Positions 26,603 to 37,736 are shown, counted from the stretch's first letter. The stretch: DNA of 64,000 bases from Streptomyces sp. GS7 (GCF_009834125.1 NZ_CP047146.1:6441501-6505500), one strand, 5' to 3'. Made by a program: numbers and translations. Notes: a model not told the origin generated them from the letters alone.

Positions 26603-27281
26603 GGCCATGGTGCGACAGCGAGAGAGGGCGGCCCGTAGCGGCGCGCGACGGCGGCTGACGGTGCGGGACTGGGCCGATGCGGCCCTGGCGGCCATGGGTG
26701 AGGGCGGACTCGCGGCGGTGGCCGTGGAGCCGCTCGCGGCCCGGCTGGGCACCACGAAGGGCAGCTTCTACTGGCACTTCACCAATCGGGACGCGCTGAT
26801 CGAGGCCGCGCTGGAGCGCTGGGAGGAGAGCCGCACCGAGGCCGTGATCGCCGAGCTGGCGGACGAGCCCGACGCCGGCACCCGGCTCCGCCGGCTGTTC
26901 CAGCGGGCCACCCGAACCGCCGCCGAGGACCCCCTGGAGGTGTCGTTGCTGGCGTCCGCGGCCGATCCGCGGGTGGCGGCCACGCTCACGCGGGTGACCG
27001 ACCGCCGCATCGGCCATATCGCCTCGCTCTTCGCGGAGTTGGGGTTCCCGGAGGACGAGGCTCGGCGCCGCGGCCTGCTCGCGTACACCGCCTACCTGGG
27101 GCACACCCAGCTCAGCCACGCGGTGCCCGGGACGCTGCCGGCCGGGGACGCCCGCGACCTCCATCTGGACGCGGTGCTGGAGACCTTGTTGCGTCCGGCG
27201 GGAACTACCGCCGCGCGTCCGGACGTTCGCGAGGTGAGCCCGGATCCAGACGTATCGGAATCCGCCGCCGAGAGGGGGTGA
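26601..27281 (+). CDS. TetR/AcrR family transcriptional regulator
   Basis: 226 residues. The HTH spans about 20-65 ('DWADAALAAMGEGGLAAVAVEPLAARLGTTKGSFYWHF'-type pattern), followed by an all-helical ligand-binding domain. The start may be ATG 26601 or ATG 26607; neither has a ribosome site, which fits a leaderless message starting inside the operator. It most likely represses itself and the divergent SRPBCC/DUF2867 gene. A link to the downstream P450 is possible but unsupported. Confidence 0.88.
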   Translation: MAMVRQRERAARSGARRRLTVRDWADAALAAMGEGGLAAVAVEPLAARLGTTKGSFYWHFTNRDALIEAALERWEESRTEAVIAELADEPDAGTRLRRLFQRATRTAAEDPLEVSLLASAADPRVAATLTRVTDRRIGHIASLFAELGFPEDEARRRGLLAYTAYLGHTQLSHAVPGTLPAGDARDLHLDAVLETLLRPAGTTAARPDVREVSPDPDVSESAAERG

Positions 27282-27454
27282 GGGTGGCGAACGGGGCCGA
27301 TTCCGGACCGAGTCGACCGGACCGCACGGGGTGCCGTGGGCATCGCGAGGGGACCGGCGCGGCCGGGCTCGCGTCCAGGGCCGGCATGTCCTACGGAAGT
27401 CGGCCGTGACACCCCGTCGACGACCGGCTCACCTCACCCGCACGGGAGGAATCC

Positions 27455-28645
27455 GTGACCGAGACCGTCTCCTTCCCCCAGGACCGCACCTGCCCCTACC
27501 ACCCTCCGGCGAACTACCGGCCGCGGCGCGAGGCGGGCCCGCTCGCGCACGTCACCTTCTACGACGGCCGCGATGTCTGGGCCGTGACCGGCCACACCGA
27601 GGCGCGGGCGCTGCTGACCGACCCCCGGCTGTCGTGCGACCGGCGGAACCCGTCGTTCCCGGCGCCGGTCGAGCGCTTCAGGGCCGCCGCCCGGCGGTTC
27701 AGAACCCCGCTGATCGGCACGGACGACCCCGAGCACAACGCCCAGCGCCGGATGCTGATCCCCAGCTTCAGCCTCAAGCGGACCGTCGCACTCCGTCCGC
27801 GGATCCAGCGCATCGTGGACGAGTTGCTGGACGGGATGCTGGCCCAGGGACCGCCCGCCGAGCTGGTCTCCGCGTTCGCCCTGCCGGTGCCCTCGATGGT
27901 CATCTGCCGGTTGCTCGGCGTCCCGTACGCCGACCACGAGTTCTTCGAGGAGCGGTCCCACCGGATGCTCCGCGGACGTACGGCCGAGGAAGTCGAGCAG
28001 GCCCGCATCGATCTGGAGGACTATCTCTCGGACCTGATCGCCCGCAAGGAGCGGGATCCGGGCGACGGCCTGCTGGACGAGCTGATCGAGGAGCGGCTGC
28101 CGACCGGTGCCGTCGAGCGCGTCGAGTTGGTCCGGCTGACCATGGTCCTGCTGGTCGCCGGCCATGAGACCACCGCCAACATGATCTCGCTCGGTGCCTT
28201 CACCCTCCTGCAACACCCGGAGCAGTTGGACAGGTTGCGGTCGGACGAGGGCCTGATGCCGTCCGCGGTCGAGGAGTTGCTCCGGTTCCTGTCCATAGCG
28301 GACGGGATGCTGCGGGTGGCGACCGAGGACATCGAGATCGCCGGGCAGACCATCCGGACGGGCGACGGGGTGGTGTTCCCCACGTCTGTGATCAACCGCG
28401 ACGAGACGGCCTATCCGTCACCGGACGAGCTGGACGTCGGCCGTTCGGCCCGCCACCACATCGCGTTCGGCTTCGGCATCCACCAGTGCCTCGGGCAGAA
28501 CCTCGCCCGCGCGGAGATGGAGATAGCGCTGCGCTCGCTGTTCACGCGGATCCCCGATCTGCGACTCGCCGTGCCGGCTGCCGACATTCCGTTCAAGCCG
28601 GGGGACACTCTCCAAGGAATGCTCGAACTGCCTCTGGCCTGGTAG
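27455..28645 (+). CDS. cytochrome P450 (CYP105-like)
   Basis: 396 residues. The I-helix oxygen-activation motif is 'AGHETTAN', the K-helix 'EELLR' follows, and the heme loop is 'FGFGIHQCLGQNLAR' with the thiolate ligand at Cys345. 'SVINRDETAYPSPDELDVGR' is the usual bacterial meander. It resembles CYP105 enzymes, which oxidise diverse xenobiotics, macrolides and vitamin D3; the native substrate is unknown. The GTG start follows GGGAGG closely. The ferredoxin 48 bp downstream should be its electron donor; no reductase gene is nearby. Confidence 0.92.
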   Translation: MTETVSFPQDRTCPYHPPANYRPRREAGPLAHVTFYDGRDVWAVTGHTEARALLTDPRLSCDRRNPSFPAPVERFRAAARRFRTPLIGTDDPEHNAQRRMLIPSFSLKRTVALRPRIQRIVDELLDGMLAQGPPAELVSAFALPVPSMVICRLLGVPYADHEFFEERSHRMLRGRTAEEVEQARIDLEDYLSDLIARKERDPGDGLLDELIEERLPTGAVERVELVRLTMVLLVAGHETTANMISLGAFTLLQHPEQLDRLRSDEGLMPSAVEELLRFLSIADGMLRVATEDIEIAGQTIRTGDGVVFPTSVINRDETAYPSPDELDVGRSARHHIAFGFGIHQCLGQNLARAEMEIALRSLFTRIPDLRLAVPAADIPFKPGDTLQGMLELPLAW

Positions 28646-28693
28646 CGCCGCACGGTCTCCACCAAGGAGGCAGCCCACGGAAAGGGGTCCGAC

Positions 28694-28888
28694 ATGCGGA
28701 TCACCATCGACACGAACGTCTGTATCGGCGCCGGCCAGTGCGCGCTCACCGCGCCGTCGGTGTTCACCCAGGACGACGACGGGTTCAGTCAGCTGCTGCC
28801 CGGCCGCGAGGACGGCGGCGGCGACCCCCTGGTGCGCGAGGCCGTCCGCGCGTGCCCCGTACAGGCCATCACAGCCACGGAGGAGTGA
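28694..28888 (+). CDS. 3Fe-4S ferredoxin
   Basis: 64 residues with three cluster cysteines, C10, C16 and C54 (followed by Pro55). The position of the fourth cysteine is occupied by Ala13, the pattern of 3Fe-4S ferredoxins paired with Streptomyces P450s. It carries electrons from a ferredoxin reductase encoded elsewhere to the adjacent P450. Confidence 0.93.
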   Translation: MRITIDTNVCIGAGQCALTAPSVFTQDDDGFSQLLPGREDGGGDPLVREAVRACPVQAITATEE

Positions 28889-29060
28889 CGCCGGACGACT
28901 CACCCCCCACGCGCGGACGGCCCGGATGACGCCCGCGGCCCCCGGCTGACGCCCATGGCGTCCGGCCGATGCGCACGGCTCCCGGCCGGCACCAGGCGAC
29001 CGCGGCGCGCACGCGACGTTCCGCCCCGGACTCCGATCACTACGGCATCCACCCCATCCG

Positions 29061-30890
29061 CTACCGCAACACCCCTTCGGTGACGGGAAGTTCGAGGACC
29101 CCGGTGTCCCCGGGAGCGCTGGTGACCGTCACCCGCTTCACGCCGCGATTGCCCGCATAGGCGGTGTCACTCGCGGCGATCACCAGCCGCAGCCGGTGCC
29201 CCGGCGCGAAGCGATGCACGATGCCCGGGAGTTCCACGGTGAACTTCCGGGTCACATCGGGCACCCGGGCCGGGGCCACCATCCGGTGCACCAGCGTCTT
29301 GCCGCCGTCCGGCGCGACGTCGTAGATCTTGACGAAGAGCAGCAGCTTGTCCGCCGCGTCCGAGGAGTTCTGCACCTCCTCGGCCTGCGGCGAGGAGACC
29401 CTCAGCGTCACCTTGGGCGGGCCCACGACGTCCACCGGTCCACCGGTCACCGGCGCCGAGATCCAGTCCAGGTAGGTGCCCTTGATGTCGTACGGCGGCG
29501 CGTCCGGCAGGCCGATGAGGGCGGCCAGCGAGTTCTCCGAATGACTGGTGGGCACCAGCACGTTGCGGTATTCACGGCTGCCGCGCACGACCTCGCCGCG
29601 GTTGCCGACGAGCCTGCCGTCGCCGGAGAGATAGAGCCGCTGCCGGCCCCCCGTGGGGAAGGCGGACGAGGTGGCGTAGGCGCTTCGGCCGGTCGCCCAG
29701 TCGCGGTAGTACGCGAAGGCCGGGCCGGTGCCGGTTTCCGTGCGGTGGCGCAGATAGCGGTCGAACCAGGCGAGGATCCGCTGTCCCACATAGCTGCTGT
29801 CCAAGTTGCCCGTGGCCAGGTTCAGTTCGCCCTTCGGAGGGTTCTTGATCCCGCCGCTGTGGCCCCAGGACTGCCAGATCATCCTGACCGGGGTGCCCTG
29901 CGCGCGGAGGGTCCGGTACGTGGCCGCGGCCTCGTTGAGGTTGAAGAGGGTGTCGGCCTCCCCCTGGACCAGCAGCGTCGGCGCCGTGACCGACTTCAGG
30001 TAGGAGACCGGTGAGACGCTGCGCACGTACCGGAACACCTCCTGGGTCCGGCCGGGCGGATACCTGCGGGAATCCAGCAGCTGCTTGGTCCGGCAGGCCG
30101 GCGCGACGAAGTGCAGACAGCCCGCGCCGCCGATCCACGACGGGTCCAGTCCCGGATGCAGCAGCCCCTGCGCCTCGCCGAGCAGGAAGAACCCGTTCGT
30201 CCATTCGTGTTTGTACGCCCCGGGCACCTGTCCGCTGACGCCCCGCCTGCGGCCGGTGTTGTTCGGGTCGAGGGAGTACCCGAGGTCGTTCCAGGTGATC
30301 AGCGGCACCAGGGCGTCGACGCGGTGGTCCACGGCGGCGGTCGCCATCTGGATCGCGCCGCCGTAGGACCCGCCGATCATGCCGACCCGCGGATCGCCGG
30401 GCCGGTCCTGGGTGACGTAGTCGATGCGGGTGCCGTCGTCGGCGGTGCGCGTCCCCGCCAGCAGGTCGATCAGCCGGCTAGCCGCCCTGCCGTCGATGCC
30501 GGGGTCGTCGAGGGAGATCGGGCAGCCGGTCTTGCCGAACCCGAGACCGGAGTAGGCCAGGGAGACATAGCCGCGGGAGGCGAAGGCCCGGGCGATGCCG
30601 TCGGTCGAGCCGTCCGCCTTGCTGCCGCCGAAGCCGTTGGTGGTCAGTACGGCGGGCGCCGGGTGCGCGGCGTCCACGCCCCGGGGGCGGTACAGGTCCA
30701 CGTCCACGGGGCAGGTACGGCCGCCGGCGCGGACGGTCACCGTGAGCGCGGTGACCGTGAACGGGGCGGCGGCGCCCCCTGCCGCGGTGGGGGCGTTGAG
30801 GACGACGGGCACGGCGAGGACGGTGCCGGCCAGCAGAGCGAGGGACGCGCGGAGTACGGGGCGGGACACGGCTCGGGACACGCTGGGCAC
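29061..30890 (-). CDS. secreted CocE/NonD (X-Pro dipeptidyl-peptidase-like) hydrolase
   Basis: 609 residues with an N-terminal signal peptide ('VLRASLALLAGTVLAVPVVL'). The alpha/beta-hydrolase domain carries the nucleophile motif 'GGSYGG' and ends near residue 380. The C-terminal jellyroll (about 400-605) is the X-Pro dipeptidyl-peptidase C-terminal domain ('FAPGHRLRLVIAASDTAY'). The GTG start has GGAGG nine bases upstream. Expected to be an exported ester, amide or peptide hydrolase; substrate unknown. The 203-bp upstream gap includes a TGACG-CTA-CGTCA dyad at 31058-31070. Confidence 0.87.
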   Translation of the reverse strand: MPSVSRAVSRPVLRASLALLAGTVLAVPVVLNAPTAAGGAAAPFTVTALTVTVRAGGRTCPVDVDLYRPRGVDAAHPAPAVLTTNGFGGSKADGSTDGIARAFASRGYVSLAYSGLGFGKTGCPISLDDPGIDGRAASRLIDLLAGTRTADDGTRIDYVTQDRPGDPRVGMIGGSYGGAIQMATAAVDHRVDALVPLITWNDLGYSLDPNNTGRRRGVSGQVPGAYKHEWTNGFFLLGEAQGLLHPGLDPSWIGGAGCLHFVAPACRTKQLLDSRRYPPGRTQEVFRYVRSVSPVSYLKSVTAPTLLVQGEADTLFNLNEAAATYRTLRAQGTPVRMIWQSWGHSGGIKNPPKGELNLATGNLDSSYVGQRILAWFDRYLRHRTETGTGPAFAYYRDWATGRSAYATSSAFPTGGRQRLYLSGDGRLVGNRGEVVRGSREYRNVLVPTSHSENSLAALIGLPDAPPYDIKGTYLDWISAPVTGGPVDVVGPPKVTLRVSSPQAEEVQNSSDAADKLLLFVKIYDVAPDGGKTLVHRMVAPARVPDVTRKFTVELPGIVHRFAPGHRLRLVIAASDTAYAGNRGVKRVTVTSAPGDTGVLELPVTEGVLR

Positions 30891-31093
30891 GAGACCTCCA
30901 CAAGGACACGCCGTACCAACTGGTCGGTAGCGGCCGGGTCATGGTGTGACACGAGTAACGGGCATGTCAACGCTCACGACATGCGGTGATGTCGGAGCGT
31001 CAGCTCATTGCTACCCACGGATATATAGGGCGTGCGGCGTCCCGATGACGGGGATTTTGACGCTACGTCAGCCGAATGCCGGACCGCCGGCCG

Positions 31094-32043
31094 TCAGACC
31101 AGCGCCGGTATCGCACAGGTCAGCGTGCCCGCCGACGCGTCCAGCTCCGCCGGGACGCCGAGCGGCACCATCAGCGCGGAGTCGCCGTGCCCGAACCCGA
31201 ACTCCTCCACCACCGGCACCCCGAGGCCGCCCAGCCGGTCCGCCAGCACCTCCCGCACCCGCTCGTACGGGCCGCAGCGGGTCCAGGAGCCGAGGAGGAT
31301 CCCCGCGACGCCGTCCAGCCAGCCGGCGCGCAGGAGCTGGGTGAGCGCACGGTCGATGCGGTACGGCGGCTCGCCGGTGTCCTCCAGGAGGAGCAGGCCG
31401 CCGGCCGCGCCGGAGCGGGACCGCACCGTGCCCAGCTCGGCGGCGAGCAGGGTCAGGCAGCCGCCGAGGGTCACGCGGGCGCGGCCCGGCACCAGCGGCC
31501 GGGAAGCGGCCGGGAAGCGGCCGACGCCAGGGTGCGCACCGTCTCCGGCGCGAACAGCGTGCGCCGCAGATGCTCGCGGGTGGGCTCGTCCCGGGAGAGG
31601 GCCCGTCCGGCGACGGACGGGCCGTGCAGCGAGGTGACACCGGCGCGTACCGCGAACGCCTCGTGCAGCACCGTCACGTCGCTGAACCCGATCAGCGGTT
31701 TCGGCACCGCCGCACGAAGGACGTCCCAGTCCAGGAGGTCGACCATCCGCTGGGCCCCGTAGCCGCCGCGGGCCGCGAACACGGCCGTGACGGACGGGTC
31801 GCACCACGCCTCCTGGAAGTCGCGGGCACGGGCCTCGTCGGCCGCCGCGAGATAGCCCAACGTGCCGTGCCCGGCGTGGACATGGGGTGCGGTGACCGGG
31901 TCCAGGCCCCAGCCGCGCAGGACCTCCAGCCCGCTCGCCAGCAGCTCGGGCGTGACGGGGCCGCTCGGCGCCACGACGGCCACCCGGTCGCCGGGCCGCA
32001 GCCGCCGGGGTCGGTTCGGCTCCGGCGCCTGCGCCGCGGTCAT
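31094..32043 (-). pseudogene. LD-carboxypeptidase (S66), frameshifted by an 11-bp tandem duplication
   Basis: The gene starts at ATG 32043, overlapping the upstream stop as ATGA. It reads about 173 good residues, including the nucleophile region 'AARGGYGAQRM', then shifts frame at 31494-31523. The rest ('VTLGGCLTLLAAELG', 'EDTGEPPYRIDRAL', 'FGFGHGDSALMVPLG', with the catalytic Glu and His) continues in the next frame to 31094. Deleting one 11-bp copy exactly restores a continuous S66 protein of about 312 residues. The family cleaves L,D bonds in cytosolic murein tetrapeptides. It ends the peptide-catabolism operon. Confidence 0.88.
31494..31523. repeat. 11-bp tandem repeat (AGCGGCCGGGA), 2.7 copies
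   Basis: Copies at 31494-31504 and 31505-31515 are followed by an 8-base partial copy to 31523. The second unit is what breaks the LD-carboxypeptidase frame. Slipped-strand change by one unit would restore it. Confidence 0.9.
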
Positions 32044-32552
32044 GGGTGCGGCTCCAGCGGCGGGACATCGCCGCGGGCGATGCCGAAGGACCGGGCACAG
32101 AGGGCCAGCTCGGCCTCCAGGGCGCGCGCCCGGGCGTCCGCGCGGCGGAAGCCCACCGGGTCGGCCCACCGCAGCCGGCCGCCCGCTGCGGAGCGCGCGG
32201 TCGGCGGACGGGGCGCGGCGGCGCCGTCCGGTTCGCAGGCGTACAGCCGGTGGTCGACGGAGTTGCTGAAGACGACCAGCGGGCCGCGCTCGGTGACCGT
32301 GCCGGCCCAGGGCCGGCCGCCGTACTCCGTCACCCGGCTGCGGACGCTCCAGGGCGCGGGCGGCACCGACTCCTCGGCGCCGTCCGGCCGCCGGCGGATC
32401 AGCGCCCGCCGGCCGTCCTCGGCGGGGCGCGGCTCCGTCCACCACACGTCGTGCCCGACGAAGCCGACCCCCGCCGGGCGGCCGTCGCGGGCGGCGACCG
32501 TCCGGGCGTCCAGCGGGGACGCCCAGGAGCCGTACGGAGCCGTGGTCACCAT
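32040..32552 (-). pseudogene. S9 prolyl-oligopeptidase-like peptidase, large internal deletion
   Basis: 170 residues instead of roughly 650. The N-terminal ~115 residues ('APYGSWASPLDA', 'WWTEPRPAEDGRR', 'SRVTEYGGRPW') are the start of an S9 acyl-aminoacyl-peptidase-like beta-propeller. After 'LRWADPV' the sequence jumps to 'GFRRADARARALEAELALC', which looks like the extreme C-terminus just after the catalytic His. The rest of the propeller and the whole alpha/beta-hydrolase core with Ser and Asp are missing. The join is in frame, so translation and coupling to the downstream S66 gene (ATGA overlap) are kept. Confidence 0.75.
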
Positions 32553-32693
32553 GCTGTCGATTCCTCCCCGTGGGGTGTCCGGGACGGTTCGCCGTCGGCC
32601 GGCCGGACCCCGGCGGCCGGCCGACCGCCCCTTCTCCGGCCGTCGGGGCGGTCCGATGGGCCGGGCACTCGGGTCAGGCACCAGGGACAGGCA

Positions 32694-34058
32694 CTAAGCG
32701 CCGCGCAGAAAGTCATCGAGCACCCGGACGCCGAAGTGCAGGCCCTCTATCGGTACGCGTTCATCCACGCCGTGGAACAGCGCCTGGTAGTCGAAGCCTT
32801 CGGGCAGCTTCAGCGGCGAGAAGCCGTAGCCGACGATGCCCAGCCGGGAGAACTGCTTGGCGTCCGTGCCGCCGGACATGCAGTACGGCACGACGCGGCC
32901 CTGCGGGTCGAAGCGCTCGACCGACGCGCGCATCGCGGCGAACGTCGGGGAGTCGACCGGCGCCTGCAACGCGACCTCGCCGTGGTGGTAGTCCCACGTC
33001 ACGTCGGGTCCGGTGAGCGCGTCCATGGTCGTACGGAACTCCGCCTCGCCGCCCGGGACGACCCTGCCGTCCACATAGGCGACGGCGGATCCCGGGATCA
33101 CGTTGACCTTGTAACCGGCCGTCAGCATCGTCGGGTTGGCACTGTTGCGGACCGTCGGCGCGACCAGCTTGGCGGACGGCCCGAGCTTGCTCAGCAGCGC
33201 GTCGACGTCGCATGCGGGGCTCTCGACGTCGACGTCCACGCCGTGCAGCGCGACGAGCGCCCGCAGCGCGGCCCGGACGGTCGGGGTGAGCCGCACCGGC
33301 CACTCGTGCTCGCCGATCCGCGACACCGCGGAGGCCAGGCGACTGACGGCGTTGGCATGGTTGATCTTCGAGCCGTGCCCGGCGCGGCCATGGGCGGTCA
33401 GCTTCAGCCAGGCCGTGCCGCGCTCCCCCGCCGCGATCGGATAGATCCGCATCCCGCCGCCGGCGTGGAAGGTGAACGCGCCGGATTCGCTGATGCCCTC
33501 GGTGCAGCCCTCGAAGAGCTGGGCGTGATGGTCGGCGAGGAATCCCGATCCGTCCTCGGCGCTGGCCTCCTCGTCGGCGGTGAACGCCAGCACGATGTCG
33601 CGCCGTGGCCGCACCCCGCCGCGCGCCCACTGCCGGACGGCGGCGAGCATCATCGCGTCCATGTTCTTCATGTCGACGGCGCCCCGGCCCCAGACCACAC
33701 CGTCGCGGACCTCCCCGGAGAAGGGGTGCACCCGCCAGTCGCCGGGCACGGCCGGCACCACGTCCAGATGGCCGTGCACCAGCAGCGCATCGGCGGAGGG
33801 TTCGGTGCCCTCGATCCGGGCGACGACGTTCGTCCGCCCCTTGCTGCGCTCCAGCAGGACCGGTTCGATCCCCACGTCGGCCAGCCGCTCGGCGACGTAC
33901 TCGGCGGCCGGGCGCTCCCGGCAGGCACCGTCACCGGCATTGCTCGTGTCGATACGGATCAGATCGGAGGTGAACCGCACCACCTCGTCCAGCGCCTGCT
34001 GGTCGACCGCTCCCGCGGCCGTGCCCGCGCTCTGTTCCGCCCGCTGATTCTCAGCCAT
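32694..34058 (-). CDS. M20 family metallopeptidase
   Basis: 454 residues. Zinc ligands and catalytic acids are visible: 'LVHGHLDVVPA' (His ligand and Asp), 'WGRGAVDMKN' (bridging Asp) and 'FTADEEASAED' (general-base Glu and ligand). A dimerisation domain lies at about 200-330. It is an aminopeptidase, carboxypeptidase or dipeptidase of the M20/M28 type. ATG 34058 overlaps the last eight bases of the M55 gene, so the two are co-translated. It probably trims di- or tripeptides released by its partner. Confidence 0.92.
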   Translation of the reverse strand: MAENQRAEQSAGTAAGAVDQQALDEVVRFTSDLIRIDTSNAGDGACRERPAAEYVAERLADVGIEPVLLERSKGRTNVVARIEGTEPSADALLVHGHLDVVPAVPGDWRVHPFSGEVRDGVVWGRGAVDMKNMDAMMLAAVRQWARGGVRPRRDIVLAFTADEEASAEDGSGFLADHHAQLFEGCTEGISESGAFTFHAGGGMRIYPIAAGERGTAWLKLTAHGRAGHGSKINHANAVSRLASAVSRIGEHEWPVRLTPTVRAALRALVALHGVDVDVESPACDVDALLSKLGPSAKLVAPTVRNSANPTMLTAGYKVNVIPGSAVAYVDGRVVPGGEAEFRTTMDALTGPDVTWDYHHGEVALQAPVDSPTFAAMRASVERFDPQGRVVPYCMSGGTDAKQFSRLGIVGYGFSPLKLPEGFDYQALFHGVDERVPIEGLHFGVRVLDDFLRGA

Positions 34059-34884
34059 ATTGTTCCTCCACGGCGGACGAGACGACCGTGGTGACCGCCT
34101 TGAAACACCGGATGGCTTCGTACATGTTCTGACCGGTATACGCGACCCGGCGCTCCCCGCAGCGCTCCACGCCGGGCACGCACGTAGCCGCACCCACGAG
34201 GTGCTCCGCGTCGAACTCCAACTCGAACCGGAACGGGCCTGCCCGGACCGGATCGTGACGCACCGCGAGCGCCGCGCCCTTGCAGGCCGCGGCCCGGATC
34301 TCGGCCGCCGTACGGGCCGGCGGGCGGCAGACCGCCGCATAGCGCGACACATAGTCCTTCACCGCCACCCCCGGCGCCCGCGGGGCGTACCCCAGCGCGT
34401 CCTGGCATGTCCGGTCGTCACCGGTCACCAGCACCACCGGCACGCCGTACTCGGCCACCACAAGGGAGTTGAGACGGCCCTCGCTCGCCCGCACCCCGTC
34501 GACCCAGACACCCGTCAGCGTGTTGGCGAGATACGTGTGCGCCAGCACGCCTTCCGTACCGGCGCCCGTGTGGTACCCGACGAAGGCGATCCCGTCGACG
34601 TCTCCGTGCTGCACCCCCTCCACCATGCTGAGCGACTTATGACGCCCCGTCAGCATCTCCGCCCGCCGGTCGAGCCGCTCCAGCAGCAGATTGCGCATCG
34701 ACCAGTGGGCCTCATTGACGAGGACCTCATCCGCCCCGCCGTCGAAGAACCCGGCGACGGCCGCGTTCACATCGGAGGTGAACATCTGGCGGCAGCGCTC
34801 CCACTGCGGCGTGCCCGGCAGCACGTCGGCGGGCCACGTCACGCCCGTGGCACCCTCCATGTCCGCGGAGATCAGGATCTTCAC
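34051..34884 (-). CDS. M55 family D-aminopeptidase (DppA-like)
   Basis: 277 residues. The five zinc-ligand positions of DppA-type enzymes are all present: D8 and E10 in 'SADMEG', H60 in 'NEAHW', H105 in 'GYHTGAG' and E134 in 'ASEGRLN'; H116 in 'LAHTYL' fits the catalytic His. The self-compartmentalising decamer of this family removes D-amino acids such as D-Ala from peptides. It leads an operon with M20, S9 and S66 peptidase genes, suggesting scavenging of D-amino-acid-containing, murein-derived peptides. Confidence 0.92.
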   Translation of the reverse strand: MKILISADMEGATGVTWPADVLPGTPQWERCRQMFTSDVNAAVAGFFDGGADEVLVNEAHWSMRNLLLERLDRRAEMLTGRHKSLSMVEGVQHGDVDGIAFVGYHTGAGTEGVLAHTYLANTLTGVWVDGVRASEGRLNSLVVAEYGVPVVLVTGDDRTCQDALGYAPRAPGVAVKDYVSRYAAVCRPPARTAAEIRAAACKGAALAVRHDPVRAGPFRFELEFDAEHLVGAATCVPGVERCGERRVAYTGQNMYEAIRCFKAVTTVVSSAVEEQYG

Positions 34885-35031
34885 CGTCTGTCAGTCCCAT
34901 CGCAGGCGGGAGGCCGGATGCGCGGCCCTTGATCCGTCACGGTACGCGGGCTCGAACACCCGGACCAGGGCTGTGGATAACTCCACCGGTCCAGACCACT
35001 GAAGATCATCTGTGTGGCTCAGCGCGCCCCG

Positions 35032-35538
35032 CTATTCCAGCTCCTCCTGGCAGCGCTCCAGCCAGTCGAGGTCCGCCTGGAGGTGGAGCATCGCGCCCTC
35101 TATCAGCAGCTGCGCGAGCCGGTTGCCCTGGTTCCCGGCCGCCGCGAGCCGGGACAGTGCGCGCATGCTCTTGAGGTACTGGCGGCGCTGCCTGTCGATC
35201 AGGGCGATCCGGTCGGCGGTGCCGGTACGGGGGGCGAGGGCGAACTTCATGAAGAACTCGTCGCGGACTCGGGGCTCGACGGTGGACTCCTCGAACCAGG
35301 CGTCCACGGTCTCCCGGCCCGCCGCGGTGATGCGGTAGATGCGCTTGTTCGGGCGGTCCGGCTGCTCGACGTCCTCCCCCTCGAGGAGACCGGCCTTCTC
35401 CAGCCTGCCCAGGGTGACGTAGATCTGACCGATGTTCGGCGACGGGTAGGCCACGCCCAGCAGGGCCTCCAGGGCGCGTTTGAGTTCGTATCCGTGTGCG
35501 GGTCCGCTGACCAGCAGCGCCAGGAGTGGCAGCCGCAC
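35032..35538 (-). CDS. PadR family transcriptional regulator
   Basis: 168 residues. The PadR winged helix occupies 1-85 ('LLALLVSGPAHGYELKRAL', 'SPNIGQIYVTLGRLEKAGLL', 'RIYRITAAGRETVDAW'); the C-terminal helical domain (about 95-165) dimerises. It is in the same orientation as, and 147 bp upstream of, the M55 gene, so it may regulate the peptidase operon. PadR proteins often control a neighbouring transporter or MFS pump, which is absent here. Confidence 0.88.
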   Translation of the reverse strand: MRLPLLALLVSGPAHGYELKRALEALLGVAYPSPNIGQIYVTLGRLEKAGLLEGEDVEQPDRPNKRIYRITAAGRETVDAWFEESTVEPRVRDEFFMKFALAPRTGTADRIALIDRQRRQYLKSMRALSRLAAAGNQGNRLAQLLIEGAMLHLQADLDWLERCQEELE

Positions 35539-36050
35539 GCTCTCCCTCTCCCTCCGGCACTACATGTCGGTTGTCGGGTTCCCCCGTTGGTGAATCGGCT
35601 CGCCGTCGTCTCGTCCCGAGGTATCCAGTATCCCGCACCGCGAACGGCTATTCATGGGCCGGTCCACCGGCCGGGCCCGCCGGCGCACGGCGTGAAGCGG
35701 GCTCCGCGGGGTAGCCGTACGGCAGGCAGCCCCTGCCGCTCCCCCTCACCCGGTCCGCTCGCCCGGACCGCTCCCCGATCCGGTTCCCGCCCCGCGACGG
35801 GCGCTGCGCAGCCCACCCAACACCCAAGCATCGGAGGGGAATTGCGGTGGGCGCCGATCGGCCGTACCGGGCCGGATGCCGAGCAGTCAGGCACGGGCGT
35901 CACGCCCGTTCCATGCAATCCCGGGCACCTCTGTGACAACTTTGAACATTCTGTTGACACCGAAAAGACACTGCTACCTAACATACATGCATAACAGCAA
36001 CTCGCAGGCGGCCAGGCCGACTTGCACAGGTAAGAACGGGATCACGGCAG
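35539..36050. other. divergent intergenic region between padR-like and alpha-glucosidase genes
   Basis: 512 bp without a credible gene. The right end (35930-36000) is unusually AT-rich and contains TTGACA at 35954-35959 and TAACAT at 35979-35984, a candidate -35/-10 pair with a long 19-bp spacer, followed by ATGCAT at 35987-35992. The rest is ordinary GC-rich spacer. Confidence 0.5.
35954..35984 (+). promoter_or_regulatory. candidate vegetative promoter of alpha-glucosidase gene
   Basis: TTGACA (35954-35959) is a perfect -35 hexamer; TAACAT (35979-35984) is the best -10, though a 19-bp spacer is long and CTAACA at 18 bp is an alternative. It sits 67 bp before the ATG in an AT-rich patch rare for this genome. 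Confidence 0.5.

Positions 36051-37736
<1,686 letters not shown>

Noticed and set aside
26601..28888. TetR-P450-ferredoxin as part of a biosynthetic cluster
   Set aside because: No PKS, NRPS, terpene or other scaffold gene is nearby; the flanking genes are unrelated, so only an isolated oxidation unit can be supported.
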